Shown: positions 1-11,055 of the stretch, piece after piece
How the letters are laid out: each line of letters opens with the position of its first letter
Position numbering within the stretch: position 1 is the first letter of the stretch
NCBI GenBank assembly: GCA_029959195.1
Contig: CP114120.1
Location: 558,001 to 622,000 of the forward strand
Length of the DNA: 64,000 bases
Reading direction: 5' to 3'
Origin: Dictyophora rubrovolvata
Taxonomy: Eukaryota; Basidiomycota; Agaricomycetes; Phallales; Phallaceae
Notes under the pieces: model-generated
Told to the model about the DNA's origin: nothing
Seen by the model: the letters and a program-made list of their open reading frames with translations, nothing else
The model's database searches: none
Translations under genes and position numbers: made by a program

Positions 1-1289
1 ATACCTGTAGAACTGGGTATGAGATTAAATTAATTGCGAACAACCCCTGCTAATGCGATACACTGGTCAGACAAGAACTTTGCTGCATTTCCCACGTATC
101 CCGTAGTCCTTCCGTTCAAACGTCAGTCAAAAGCAATCGCAAGATGAACACGAAAATCTTATACTTGATGTAGTTGACAAACCAGATGTTGTCGATTTTC
201 GCGAAATGTTTGGTAATCGAGGGAAACCAGTTGAGGGATTACCCATATTCAACCCAGACCGCGTGGTAACTATATAGCTGCACCATTCTACCCTTTCATG
301 CAAATTCCGACACGGTCAAAAGGTCCATGGTTCTCAATACATTCAAGTTTTGAAGTCGTTACCTTTAACGGGTAGCGAAGGTTGGACACTTAAACGAAGA
401 GTTGTGGGTGTTCATGAAAATAGTACGTCCATACATCTTACATGGGCAGCAGATTATTCAACAATAAAAAGAATCCGGTATTATCCTTGATCAAGAAAAC
501 ACTATCATATCACCGTCAGGCGAAACGTACACGAGGATGTTTGTTAGTACCATAATCTAGTATGCTGTCTTAAACTAAACTAAAGACTCTTCTCAGACAT
601 CGTCTTTCCACGTCGGCGCAAAGGCGCTCAATAAACCATTCAACAAAGTAATTGCCGGTCCTCCCTCAACCAAGCCCATTCCTGAAGATCGCAAACCCTC
701 TTATGTCTTCACTCAAACCATTCCTGAAAATCAAGCTGCGGTATATAGGTTGAGCGGAGACTATAATGCTTTGCATATAGGTATAAAAGCACCTTCATAA
801 CCTGCAAAACGTCATTTTTAACAATATATCTTTAAATGGTAGAACCTGCGATTGGAATCAAAGCCGGGTTTGGTGGTCCAATCTTACATGGTCTATGTAC
901 CTTTGGCTTTGTTGCTCGTGGGATTGTCGCCGCTGTAGGTGGGAATGACGCCAATTCTCTCAAAGCGTATGGTTGTAGATTCACGAGTCCGGTTAAACTT
1001 GGTGGTGAGTATCAATTTTGATCTAAGTCTTCATGTCTTTGCCGCTCACATGAATATACTTTCTTAGATAAATTAGAAACGTCAGTTTGGGAGGTTGGAG
1101 AAGGACCCAATGGTACAACAGAGGTGGTCTTCGCTACAAAGAACCTTAATTCCGGGAAGGCGAGTAATTTTCTCCTTTCTTCAGAGTTTCTTGATAATAA
1201 ATTGTTATCATTTAGTTGTCGTTGGGGGCGGGTACAGCGTATATAAAGAAGACTCAGAAAAGCAAATTATGATTTGTTGTTTTGTATAA
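1..1289 (+). CDS. MaoC-like / hydratase-2 family enoyl-CoA hydratase (5' partial)
   Basis: This is the C-terminal part of a two-hot-dog enoyl-CoA hydratase 2 (MaoC-like dehydratase), a family that hydrates trans-2-enoyl-CoA to (R)-3-hydroxyacyl-CoA, often in peroxisomal beta-oxidation. Exons read as 1-16 (partial), 71-265, 323-422, 472-542, 597-780, 843-1004, 1068-1163 and 1216-1289, all with GT-AG junctions. The N-terminal hot-dog segment reads FAAFPTYPVVLPFK, then FNPDRVVHGSQYIQVLKSLP. The catalytic motif YRLSGDYNALHIEPAI keeps the Asp and His, although the family pattern usually has N-P where N-A stands here. It is followed by GFGGPILHGLCTFG. In exon 71-265 the reading frame of LPFK (to about 120) and that of QDEHENLIL (from about 140) differ by one base, so there is an indel, an assembly error or a broken allele. 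The start lies left of the window. Confidence 0.85.
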
Positions 1290-1836
1290 CCACGTTTTGA
1301 TTCAAGCAATTGACTTCTCATTCAAATTGACCATGTTATCGAGGTATGCAATAGTGTTCACATGTCTCATTTCCGCCAGATTGCGGATTATCAGTCGTTA
1401 GTCACTGCCAACATCGGCGGGTCAGTGGAGGACGATGCATGTGTTCCCTTCAGTGAATCTGACCCAGCCGCTTCTATCTCAACCACGTTACCTTGTTCCC
1501 TTATACACAGGGTGAATGTCCATCAGCCCGGGCCCGTGCCTTTCTGACGGACGGTGAGGAAACATCTCTCGTTCGTTGTATTATTCCCCCTCGTCGTAAG
1601 CAAATACTTTGGGCTCGGATGGTTCATTAATGTTCTCAGGTCTCATACCATGCACTATCAACCTACAGGGCTTCATTTAATATCAATGCCATGTTGCACC
1701 ACACTCAGCATTCGCACTAAGTTCAGCAGGAGACCACCCTCGTCCAAACAAAGACTTCGGCGATTTCGCTCCAGTTCTCAATTCTTTGGTCCCCCGTCCA
1801 AAAGTCTAAAAGGTAAATGTATAAACTTGTCTGCCA
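1290..1836. other. Intergenic region, MaoC 3' flank to F-box promoter
   Basis: The frame of the F-box gene stays open from about 1554, but no family similarity is visible before the Met at 1950. I read this stretch as 3' flank plus upstream promoter. Confidence 0.5.
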
Positions 1837-1844
1837 TATATAAA
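1837..1844 (+). promoter_or_regulatory. TATA-like box of the F-box gene
   Basis: TATATAAA lies 106 nt upstream of the chosen ATG, a plausible core-promoter position. Confidence 0.5.
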
Positions 1845-1859
1845 CCAGTGGAACGCTTC

Positions 1860-1935
1860 GTCTCACTCACCCTTCCCCCCACTTGCTTTTCCCCCTCGCC
1901 CTTCCCCCCTCACTCACCTTTCTCACCCCTCTCCA
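1860..1935 (+). promoter_or_regulatory. Pyrimidine-rich tract upstream of the F-box start
   Basis: About 75 nt made almost entirely of C and T, between the TATA-like box and the ATG. CT-rich blocks next to transcription starts are common in filamentous fungi. This supports the start at 1950 rather than the upstream extension of the frame. Confidence 0.5.
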
Positions 1936-1949
1936 ACAGACGCAGAAAA

Positions 1950-3512
1950 ATGGAATCACAATCAGCTGCAATCAATGATCTTCCATACGACATCTTTCGA
2001 CAAATAATCATTTACGCCTATACACACACGCCGAGGTCATACCAACGCTGTCAAGGTTTCTCGCACATACAAATACTCGCACCTCCTTTCTCTGCATCTC
2101 GTGTATGTCGTGCATGGAGATGCGCCCTTTTGTCAGATCAGACAATGTGGACGAATTTGTCAATCCCAGAAATTAAACCAAGCGGAGTGAAAGAGCTGAT
2201 TCTTCGATCTGAGTCGGCTCCATTAAACATTATTCTTTTCATGAAGGAAGACCAAATGCGATACTATAACATGTCCAATGCGCTTTCTCACATTTTTCGG
2301 TATATTGATCGATTCAAGTCATTGAGTGTGTACATTCAAGTTACATACCCTTTTTTCTGGTCTTCCGCGCGTATGGCACCGATTCGACGGCTCCTATTAT
2401 TCCTCCAACGGCCTGCTCCGAGCCTGCAAGTCTTTTCCTTCAGGTATATCGGCGCCGACCCTTCTCACCAACAAATGTTTTTGAACAAGTTATTTTCGGG
2501 GTCTGCACCTAATCTGAAACGTATGGATTATCAAGTTTCTGGCACTGCATTTCGAGATTTAATCTCCCCGTTATTCTACCGTCTGTCGGAACTTCACCTA
2601 TCTTGCTGTGACAACGCGAACCTTGACATTGTTCTCGCTCTTCTCAAACTTTCGCCCTCTCTTGAAGTACTTGGTATCTCTGTCGATTGGCATTTGGTAG
2701 ACTGGCACAGGGTCCCGTCCGAGCGTTCAGGATCTGCGAATTTGCCACACCTGCAACGACTCGTACTCAAGGCGTTCAATTCAACGGAATTAATAACCTT
2801 CGTTAACGAATACCTGACTTTACCTCCAAATGTCAGATGGGACATTACTGTATCGGTTGATCATTTGTTCGCAGATTCGCCCTCCTTGCTTGAAATTATA
2901 CCTCAAGTACGTTTCACAGGCCTCAACGTCCTGTTTAAGGGATCTCCGTATATAACCCCAGACGATGAAACCGTCCCTACGGATTTCGATGAAATCGATG
3001 GCAATAAGCTGACGTACAATTTTCATGACACGGCTTTCCTAGCTGGAATTTGGTGTGATCTTTTGATGAATTCCGCCGATTTTTCTAGTATCACCCACTT
3101 TAATCTTGAATTCATGTGGTGGGAGAGACTCCGAGTCAAGACATTATTTATGACAATTTACTCCATTTTCTTTGCCATGCAAAATCTCAAGTACCTGGTT
3201 ATCAAGCAAAACCTTATATATCGCTCCAATCCCAGAGATCAGGCGTGTCTGCATTGCTTATCCGCACTAATGTCCCCAGGACGAGACGGGGCAAAACCTC
3301 TTTGTCCCCTGCTACGCCAAATAACTCTTAAACTAGAAGAACCATTCAACAGGACTTACGCGAGTATGCTTTACGCTTGTTCTAAGGCACGGCGGGAAAG
3401 AGGATGTCCTGTCGAGATATTGGTTTACTACCCCGAAGTATGGCAGTCTGGTGTTAAATCCGAATTGGAAGGCAATATTCGCGTCTCAGTTCTTCCGTTC
3501 GATGCGGATTAG
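1950..3512 (+). CDS. F-box domain protein
   Basis: Single-exon gene of 520 residues. An N-terminal F-box-like segment runs from about residue 9 (INDLPYDIFRQIIIYA) through PPFSASRVCRAWRCALLSDQTMWTNLSI, the usual layout in Agaricomycete F-box proteins. F-box proteins are substrate adaptors of SCF ubiquitin ligases. The rest is Leu-rich and probably an LRR-like or irregular substrate-binding part, with no other domain I recognise. The Met at 1950 was chosen because it directly precedes the F-box and follows the CT-rich tract. The frame is open about 130 codons further upstream but looks non-coding. Agaricomycetes carry large, fast-evolving families of such genes, so a specific substrate cannot be inferred. 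Confidence 0.8.
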   Translation: MESQSAAINDLPYDIFRQIIIYAYTHTPRSYQRCQGFSHIQILAPPFSASRVCRAWRCALLSDQTMWTNLSIPEIKPSGVKELILRSESAPLNIILFMKEDQMRYYNMSNALSHIFRYIDRFKSLSVYIQVTYPFFWSSARMAPIRRLLLFLQRPAPSLQVFSFRYIGADPSHQQMFLNKLFSGSAPNLKRMDYQVSGTAFRDLISPLFYRLSELHLSCCDNANLDIVLALLKLSPSLEVLGISVDWHLVDWHRVPSERSGSANLPHLQRLVLKAFNSTELITFVNEYLTLPPNVRWDITVSVDHLFADSPSLLEIIPQVRFTGLNVLFKGSPYITPDDETVPTDFDEIDGNKLTYNFHDTAFLAGIWCDLLMNSADFSSITHFNLEFMWWERLRVKTLFMTIYSIFFAMQNLKYLVIKQNLIYRSNPRDQACLHCLSALMSPGRDGAKPLCPLLRQITLKLEEPFNRTYASMLYACSKARRERGCPVEILVYYPEVWQSGVKSELEGNIRVSVLPFDAD

Positions 3513-4111
3513 CGCTTACGGATTTTAAGGTTTCTATTCAGAGGAGGATTCAGTCATGCTAAAAACTTTGATTTTTTCGTCAATGAAATCTGCAATCACT
3601 CACCTACTAAATTTACCAAAATTATAACTTTTTCCATTTTAAAACATATGTTATGTAAAAAATAAAGTGATTATATAAACCTGGCAGGAGAGACGTACAA
3701 CTATAGCTATATTACCGTGCCATGAGATCTGAGGTCTTTAGGCTGGTTGATTAATGAGATCACGCCCACAGGGAAAAATCAGCAATGCTCGTTACCCCAA
3801 GAAAATCTATCTTTCTAACCTACAGTACCCTTTGACGACCCAACTAGAGTACAGCACAATAAATGGTACAAGCCAAAAAATAGTCACGAAATGTCCGAAT
3901 GTCCAAACAGCAAAGTTAATGTATTTACATCTATTCCCTGCTCGTTTATCATACCATATCCTGTACACGCTGATCGTCAGCTTTCTCATCCGAATCCACT
4001 GAGCAATTGGCCGGATTTAAGGTTTTAATCAATCTAGTCTCAACGGCGTCAAAAAGATGCGATAACCTATACGAAAACTTGAAACCAAGAGGGTCTCGTA
4101 AGATATCCAAA
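3513..4111. other. Intergenic region between convergent genes
   Basis: AT-rich 3' flanks of the F-box and DUF6535 genes. The short overlapping frames on both strands look like chance. Nothing else seen. Confidence 0.5.
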
Positions 4112-7003
4112 TTAAATTATTTGTTTAGAATGAGCACGTACTGCCTCCTTTTGGTGAAGCAAGTCATTCAGTTTATTGATCCTATCCGGACTATGTTCAG
4201 GGAAAATATTAGATAACTCCCGTAATGCGAATTCATTTCCAGAAAGGTCCATTTTCAGAATAGAACGAAGACGATGGCACACTGAGTATAGCAAAAACCA
4301 TTCTTTACGATAAGCTTGATAAAACGGGGGAATATCCTCGCGACCGTGACCCATGGAGGTCTCTAAAGCGGCCTCAATCGATACTAAAAGCCGTTTATAA
4401 CAATGCTTCCAATTCGGATTTGACGAATCTAAACGCGCGATTCGGTAGAGGTAACGAGAGCATTCGGGGCTTGACATGCATTTGCAGAGCTCCTCGAGAA
4501 CAGCAGGGTCGTAAAGAATATGGTAAAGTTTAGAAGAAGGGTTTCGAGATGCCACTTTGTATACGGAGACGAACTTTTCCGCGTGAGAGGGTGTGAAGCC
4601 CTGTCTTGCATAGGACAAAACGAGAGCCAGCTCTGGATCTCGTAAGGTACAGAGGGATTTACAAAACTTTGGAAGGGTCGGGCCTGCAAGTAAAAGCAGG
4701 GCTGTTTGACAAGATTCCAGTGAAGGGACCCATCGTGGTGTATCCGGTTGGACCAAATGATGGTATGCACAGTGAATTGTTTTGTCATGAAGAGGCTCCG
4801 CCATGTGTTCCGCCCGAAGAATATTGTAGATCTGGAAGATACGAGCACGGGTTTGAGGCACTACAGCCTGATCATTAAAAAACGCATCCGACCAAAGAAC
4901 ATCATGTTCAAAGGCTTTGCATAACTCGCCAAAATCGTCCAAATTGAGCTCCTGAGCCGTAGTATAAGTTTCGAAATTTCGTACGAGGTAAAACAAGCTT
5001 ATTTTAACCAGGAAGGAATTCCATCTGGAGAATTCGGATTCTAAGCTCGGCCGGCTCAGAGCGTGATAAATGGTTTTGAACAGTGAATATCGAATATAAT
5101 AGTCCTTCCCAAGGTGAATGAACTGTGAATGTTTCTTATCCATTGGAACGTCGAAAAATTTGCAAAGGTAATTGAAGACCCATCTTCCGAATATATGTGG
5201 ATGCCGGATTGACAGCTCTGATAAAGTCAGCTGCTCCTTTCCCGGGACAGGAACTACACGTCGATCGTCCCAAGTGAATAAATTATCGCCTGGCGCCCAG
5301 GTCAAGAGTGCCACAGCCAAGGCACTCCGATGTTCCGCACTTCGAAACAAAAATGACCAAACAACCAAGGGCCGATCGACCTCTTGCATATTACCCTGCA
5401 AACACTCTACAAGCGTGCCCGCGGGATCCGAGCGAAGAAAATTGCACAAATTAGCGAAATCAGGCTCATAACCTCGTATTTTTCGGGTTGTGGGAAACCA
5501 GACGAAATCATCGCCCTCGTCGCTTTCGTAGTGTAACCACGATAGGATTAGACGACGAAGCGTGCTTACTTGCACTGCTGAGAATTCCCGTAAATTGGAG
5601 AATTCATCGATGTACTGGTAAACCGAGCGTTCCTCAATATATATATGTTCGTTTATACCATAAGGCAAACCACCGATAGCTTGTGTAGTGATTCTCCGTA
5701 CACTTGGGTTGGAGGATACGGTGTATAGCCATGATATAGCACCTGCATCGACTAAACTCCCGTTCTGCCGAACTACAGTCGCCTCATGCTCCCTATGGCT
5801 TCGGAGATATATATCTGTCTGGGAGAACTGAAAGTGTAGGCGAAAACGAGATTTGATTAATGATTTGACTTTCTTCGAATGTCGTGATATGTTGGAAAAT
5901 ATCTCTGAACAAGACCGATAGAACCGATGGATAGGGGGGTAAAGGGTTGTGAATAGCTTTGCAGTATCTCCTATGACTACCGTGTAGACTTTTCGTCCGG
6001 GTGATTCATAAGAGAGACCAAAGTTTATGAGCCAATGCCAACCGTATCTAAGCGATTTCCATAAATCTCGAAGATATATTGTCAAGGGAATTGTGTATGG
6101 ACATTGTGGATCCCAAATAGGAATCAAAACCGATGAAATGTAACATGCATATGTTATGCCTGTTATAACACCGACGGTCCAAGCGACTTCCAATTTCAAG
6201 GGTATAAGGAAAATGACCAAGCCTGCTAAGAATAGAGCCAACGTGATATGCATAAGGACTGGAAGAAGTTCGATAATAATGGCAACCTTCCAAATCTCCA
6301 GTCCTTGGAAACGAAATTGTCGTAGACGACAACGCTCTCTTGGCGTTCCGAAAGTGAGCGAACTATATTGGTATAACCATTGCTTGGTCAACACAGCGAG
6401 AAGGGCTGTTGAGAGTGCCAGAGCAAGACTTGTAAACCATAAACCGTTAACAATGGAGTCGGTAACGGAAGGCGTGAACTGAGAGGCTGGGTTGATAGGG
6501 GAAACAGGGATGGATTGGACAGGAACCCCAGTGGCAACAGCGCGTTGTATTTGAACGGACTCGAAAAGAAGGCTCGCTGAGACTTGTAAATAGTCTATTT
6601 GGAGATTTTGAGAGCTTTGAACTACGAGTGTTGTCACGACAGCAGAGAATAAACCCGCCTAAGGGCTTATCAGCTCAATCGGAAAACAAGTCTTGGGACA
6701 AAGTTTTCGTACCAAAACCATAAGCACATCGATGGTATCCTTCCACCCATCTATTTTATCGCGGTCGTATTGTTCGGTCTCATCAAGATATGTCAGCCAT
6801 ACTCTTGCATACTCGCCCGCTTCTTCGCCAGACGGATCCTCTGGGTACTTTTGTTCATAATCAAACCGGCTGAACCCTACAATAAACTCAATGGTGTGTA
6901 CACTATATAATCGTGTAATCTCACCGTTTGCTTGTCCTTTGTCTGATAAAGGAAGTGACTTCTTAATCCCGAGTGTTTTGCCTCTTGAGGGACCTCGTAT
7001 CAT
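4112..7003 (-). CDS. DUF6535 multi-pass membrane protein
   Basis: Two exons (6713-7003 and 4112-6658) join as DVLMVL / AGLFSAVVTTLVVQSSQ and give 945 residues. The first third is the DUF6535 domain typical of Agaricomycetes: an acidic and aromatic lead-in (YARVWLTYLDETEQYDRDKIDGWKD), then about four hydrophobic helices near residues 92-110, 166-190, 225-255 and 262-285. Between helices 2 and 3 lies the conserved loop LTKQWLYQY...PRERCRLRQFRFQGLEIW. The roughly 650-residue C-terminal part is soluble, helical and unrecognised. The domain's function is unknown. The family is abundant and variable in mushroom genomes. A shorter relative lies at 27885-28750. The start could lie in an upstream exon, because an open frame continues in the 7000-7150 region. 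Confidence 0.8.
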
Positions 7004-7765
7004 TTCAGGAGGCTGAGGGATATTGCGACCGTTTCCATCGTTTGTCTCTCGATCTTGATCATCTCTTTGTTTACTACTTCTACTTCTACTCGATGGCGCT
7101 CGTTGACGTTGTGGAACGGAATGACCGTCTTCCGACGATGTTGACGAGCCGTTAAACTCATGGTCACGGTCAGCTCGGGAACGATCACCTCGCCTTGGTA
7201 GGGATTAGTAATTAACAATTCAGGCTTGGATTTTTGGCAAAACGCACATGTTTGAACTCATGGTTCAGTAAATCCTTGTTGAAGAATTGTTGAAAAATTG
7301 TTGCAACTGAAAGGTAAAGAAGAAAAACCGAACTAGGACTATTTAGGTGATTCTTCCCTGATTTCGCCGTGCTAGGTTCTGAAGGAAGCGCTCAAAGTCG
7401 AACAAATGTTTGTTTATTTCAGGAGAAAACTTCGTTGCGTGGTTAGGGGATATTGTGATTTCTTAACAGTTTCCCCTAACCACCAATCACATTATAGCTG
7501 GACGGACCCAATCGTTGAGCTCGGAGAATATTGACAGGCTCGTGGCATCACTGGCGTGTTCATGGGCTAGAACACTACCAAATTGTCCGGTCTAGATTAT
7601 GACGTCGTAACACACACAGCAAACGAGTATGGATTTTTTGCAATCGCTTTATAGCAGTGCGTTATTTACACAAGAAAATATTTATGAGACGGACCTACTA
7701 AATCCCGGGTTGAGCGAACGTATACAAACCAATAGGAGTCAGTCATATAAATAGACATACAGTTT
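7004..7765. other. Intergenic region
   Basis: 5' flank of the DUF6535 gene and 3' flank of the P450 gene. A short minus-strand frame around 7000-7160 could be an extra 5' exon or UTR of the DUF6535 gene. No other feature seen. Confidence 0.4.
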
Positions 7766-10154
7766 CTATGAAACGGGTCTGATAAAAAGGGGCATTTGTG
7801 CCTTCCTATCATCCTCTCCTTTGACACTTGGGTATACAGTCGTAGTCACCTTTTTCAAGATAGTTGGATTTGAGGCGGTTGGAGCGAATTCGAAATGTTC
7901 CAGCAAACCCGTCATGATGGCCAACATTTCTAAAAGGCTAAAAGTGCATAAATCAATGAAATGAAACCTCGACCTTGATTGCGCAACATACGCGAAACGC
8001 CACCTAAATACACTAGGTTAACACGCGCTGAGAAGTGGCGGTCATATAAGCTTACCCAATACAAGCATGCACCCCACTACTAAATGTCGCTCTTTGAAAA
8101 TACAATAATTACCAAAGATACATAAACAATAAAGTCCACAAGAAATAATCCTTACAGATGGGCATATACGCCTAAAGTTCGCTTGGAGCGTTCGGTTTCA
8201 TTCTCACGAAGGAATCTGTCTGGGTTCCATACATCCGCGTCCGGTCCCCAAAGATCTTTAATGAAGTTGTAGCCGTAAAATGATACCAGAACCTGTTGGC
8301 CTCGTTTAACATGGAGAGCATGGGCTTCTCTCCCGGAGGCCGTTTTAACTGGATAAGCTAGCGGAATAATATCATCCCGCTCCGCACGGCGGGAAGCTAT
8401 CATGGCGATAGGATCAAATCTAAGAGTCTCTCTGTACGAAGCAGCTAAATGTGAAGTTTCAAACCAATAACAACACAAAATTAACTCACTTCAAGACAGC
8501 TGTGGTATAATGCAATGATTCCAATTCCGAAGGACCAAGCTCTTGCACACCCTTCGCTTCTTTGACTGACCTGATTTCTTCTCTGATTTTGGCTTGAGCC
8601 TCAGGATGATGGGCGAGTTCGTAAAAGACCCATTGCAGCATAGATGACGTAGTATCATGACCGGCAATAGCGAATGCGCTTCAGAAAAAAAAAAAGTGAT
8701 GAACACAACAATTCGGTTTACAAAAAGGGAGCGGGCTGAAGTCGTACTTTATTTGAGACAACATTTCATCATCTGTAACCTGATTTTTGGGATCTAGGTT
8801 CATATTTGCACGAACTAGATTGGCATACATTCAGTAGCAGGCCACGACGTTTAATAAGAATTTACCTAGAATACTTAAAAGGTCTTTGCTCGGCGGTTTG
8901 CCCAGACTGACCGCTTCTTTCTCTCTGAGAACTATGGAGTTACATAATTTAGATGATATCGCCATAAACCTTTCAAATCGGTTCATTCCCTTAACAGAGA
9001 GGCTTAACAAGGAGCGGCCTATAAAGTCTGGTAGCCGGCAAAGAGTAGCTTGCACAATCAACTGAAAGTTCGTGCGGTCTGTGAACATGTCGACACTAAA
9101 ATCATACTCTTTAGTAATATATTAAGAGAGAGCGATTTGGTATTTTGTACTGACAAAAGACCACGAAATGCTTCCCCATATTCGCTTGGTTTATCCGTTA
9201 ATGCACCGAAATCGTGGGAGAGAACAGCTAAACGATATGGTTTGAGATTATTATAATACCAATATAATACGATTGAAAACGTTGAGCACCTTGTCCGAGT
9301 GCGTCCAATGTAAGACGAGAGAGCCACACGTATAAATCAACATCGATTCCTTTACTTTGGTTGGCTGCTATGAGATCCTTCCATTGTTCAACAGCCTGAA
9401 AAAAACTGTCAGTAATCATCACTGAAAAAATATATATTAAACACATCCACCTTGGACGTGACCTGCGTAAACGCAGGGACGATTTCATGCATGTGCGATT
9501 GTGAGAAACTCGGAAGGAGCATCTTACGTTGTCGAGCATGTTCATCACCTAATAATTACTGTTTCATAAAAAGTGACGAACATAGAAAGACAGGCAACAA
9601 TAACCTTCAACAGCGAGTATATTATTCCCTAAAAACAATCTGCTGAGCCTAGCTGCCTCTCGCTTATGGAAGTTATAGCCGGATGTGTTTAACACATATT
9701 GTAGGCCCTTTTAAGTCTTGAGTCCTCGAGCTTTTGAAAGGACTCAACGTACTTACCTTAGGATCAACTAGATAAAGGACATCTCTCTATAATTTATGTG
9801 AGTCTAACGAGGTAACCAAAAAAAAGGAAACTATTTTTACATTAAAGAAAAATTTGATTTTATAAGCCAGCCCAAATCGTTCAATCAAACTTTTATGCTC
9901 ATCATCTGCATTTTCACGTTTGAGGAACGTGGAGAAGTGCCCTGATCGCCATCAGTAAATTGCTCCAAGTATAGAAAAGCCAAATCTATTTTACCTGCAA
10001 GCCAGGATGGAGAAGGTGGGCCCTGTAGTTGACCAATAGAAGCTGTGGAAACGGTAGAATCATTGTAACTCTGATTACTACGCTTCCTGAAATACACAGC
10101 TATGAATGTGGATAAGAGAAACGTCGTAAGGCCAATTGTGGTTGGGGAAATCAT
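7766..10154 (-). CDS. Cytochrome P450 monooxygenase
   Basis: A 14-exon gene encoding about 540 residues; the exon sum of 1623 nt is a multiple of three. P450s insert oxygen into substrates using electrons from a reductase, usually at the ER. The sequence starts with a hydrophobic anchor (MISPTTIGLTTFLLSTFIAV), then the proline hinge GPPSPSWLAG. The B/C region reads EGDEHARQRKMLLPSFSQSHM. The I-helix is AFAIAGHDTTSS, the K-helix is KETLR (ExxR), the meander is WNPDRFL and the heme loop is FSSGVHACIGWRF with the axial Cys. WRF, just after the heme loop, is supplied by a 12-nt microexon at 7992-8003. The gene ends with MPLFIRPVS. Substrate unknown. It resembles Agaricomycete P450s with a GDEHxRxRK motif, but I do not assign a CYP number. 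Confidence 0.92.
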
Positions 10155-10200
10155 GGTGCTAGATATCGTTAAACACGACGCAGTCGACCTTAGTGGCTTC

Positions 10201-10208
10201 TTATATAG
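10201..10208 (-). promoter_or_regulatory. TATA box of the P450 gene
   Basis: CTATATAA on the minus strand, about 47 nt upstream of the P450 ATG. Confidence 0.55.
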
Positions 10209-11055
10209 CACTTTCGTTTATCGGAAAGAATTGATCGATTATTTCATCTCTTCTTGAATGATAGTGGCAACCCGACGTCAGGCTCCGCAAGATCCCTCTT
10301 CCCCAATCAACTTCGTCGAAATCACAATTGGCGATGCAGATATATTGAAATGTCAGGAGACACCGGGACCGTGCTTATCCACAGTTGAAAAGAACAACGC
10401 AGTACATTCATATGATTCACGGCGCTGCCCCGTGCACGTCATGACTGAAGGAGATATCGGCCATTATTTTCGCTTTCGTAAGAACCGACAAGTGACTCGT
10501 TTTTGGTTAAGCTTCCCGCCTATTAAAAATAGTTGGTTTGTATTGCGGAAATTGATTTGGCGATACATTTTAGTTCAGTCTTAAAGAGACATAGAGAATT
10601 GGTTGAGACGTGGAGCAGCAAAGCGGGTGGGACCATAGGACTGGTTTCAAGACAGGGAATGATCGCGCGAATGAATTAATGCCTAAAGGGATCAGCGCAA
10701 GAGGTTTCTGTGTCTGGCTAAACATCACCTTAGGCGTCATTAAAATGACTCAGATATTCAAAAGAAACAAAAGACTGGGTCATCATGCATCATGATTCGC
10801 CTTCCAATTCAAATGGGCATCCACGAGACTTGCTAAAACGGAGTAAAGTACTCTCCAGAGGAGAGAGCTGAACATCAGCTTTGGTCAATATAGAAGGTAG
10901 TACAGAGAACCCGAAGCTTCTACAAGAAATATGCAGTAGAATCCAAATCCAACAATAAGATGTCGTGTTATACAGATATGAGGAAATGAGAAAAAACAAC
11001 AAAAGCACAGCAATGCGACAATGGTTAATGAATGATACGAATGGATATTGACATT
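10209..11055. other. Intergenic region
   Basis: P450 promoter side and the 3' flank of the RING-finger gene. The plus-strand frame 10258-10584 has no recognisable similarity or splice context and is probably chance. Confidence 0.4.

Noticed and set aside
1554-1949. N-terminal extension of the F-box protein
   Set aside because: The frame is open but contains the TATA-like box and CT-rich tract and no domain similarity. It is more likely promoter and 5' UTR.
7766-7937. Possible frameshift at the 3' end of the P450 gene
   Set aside because: A careful base count of the five-T run gives MPLFIRPVS and a stop in frame. The earlier impression came from miscounting.
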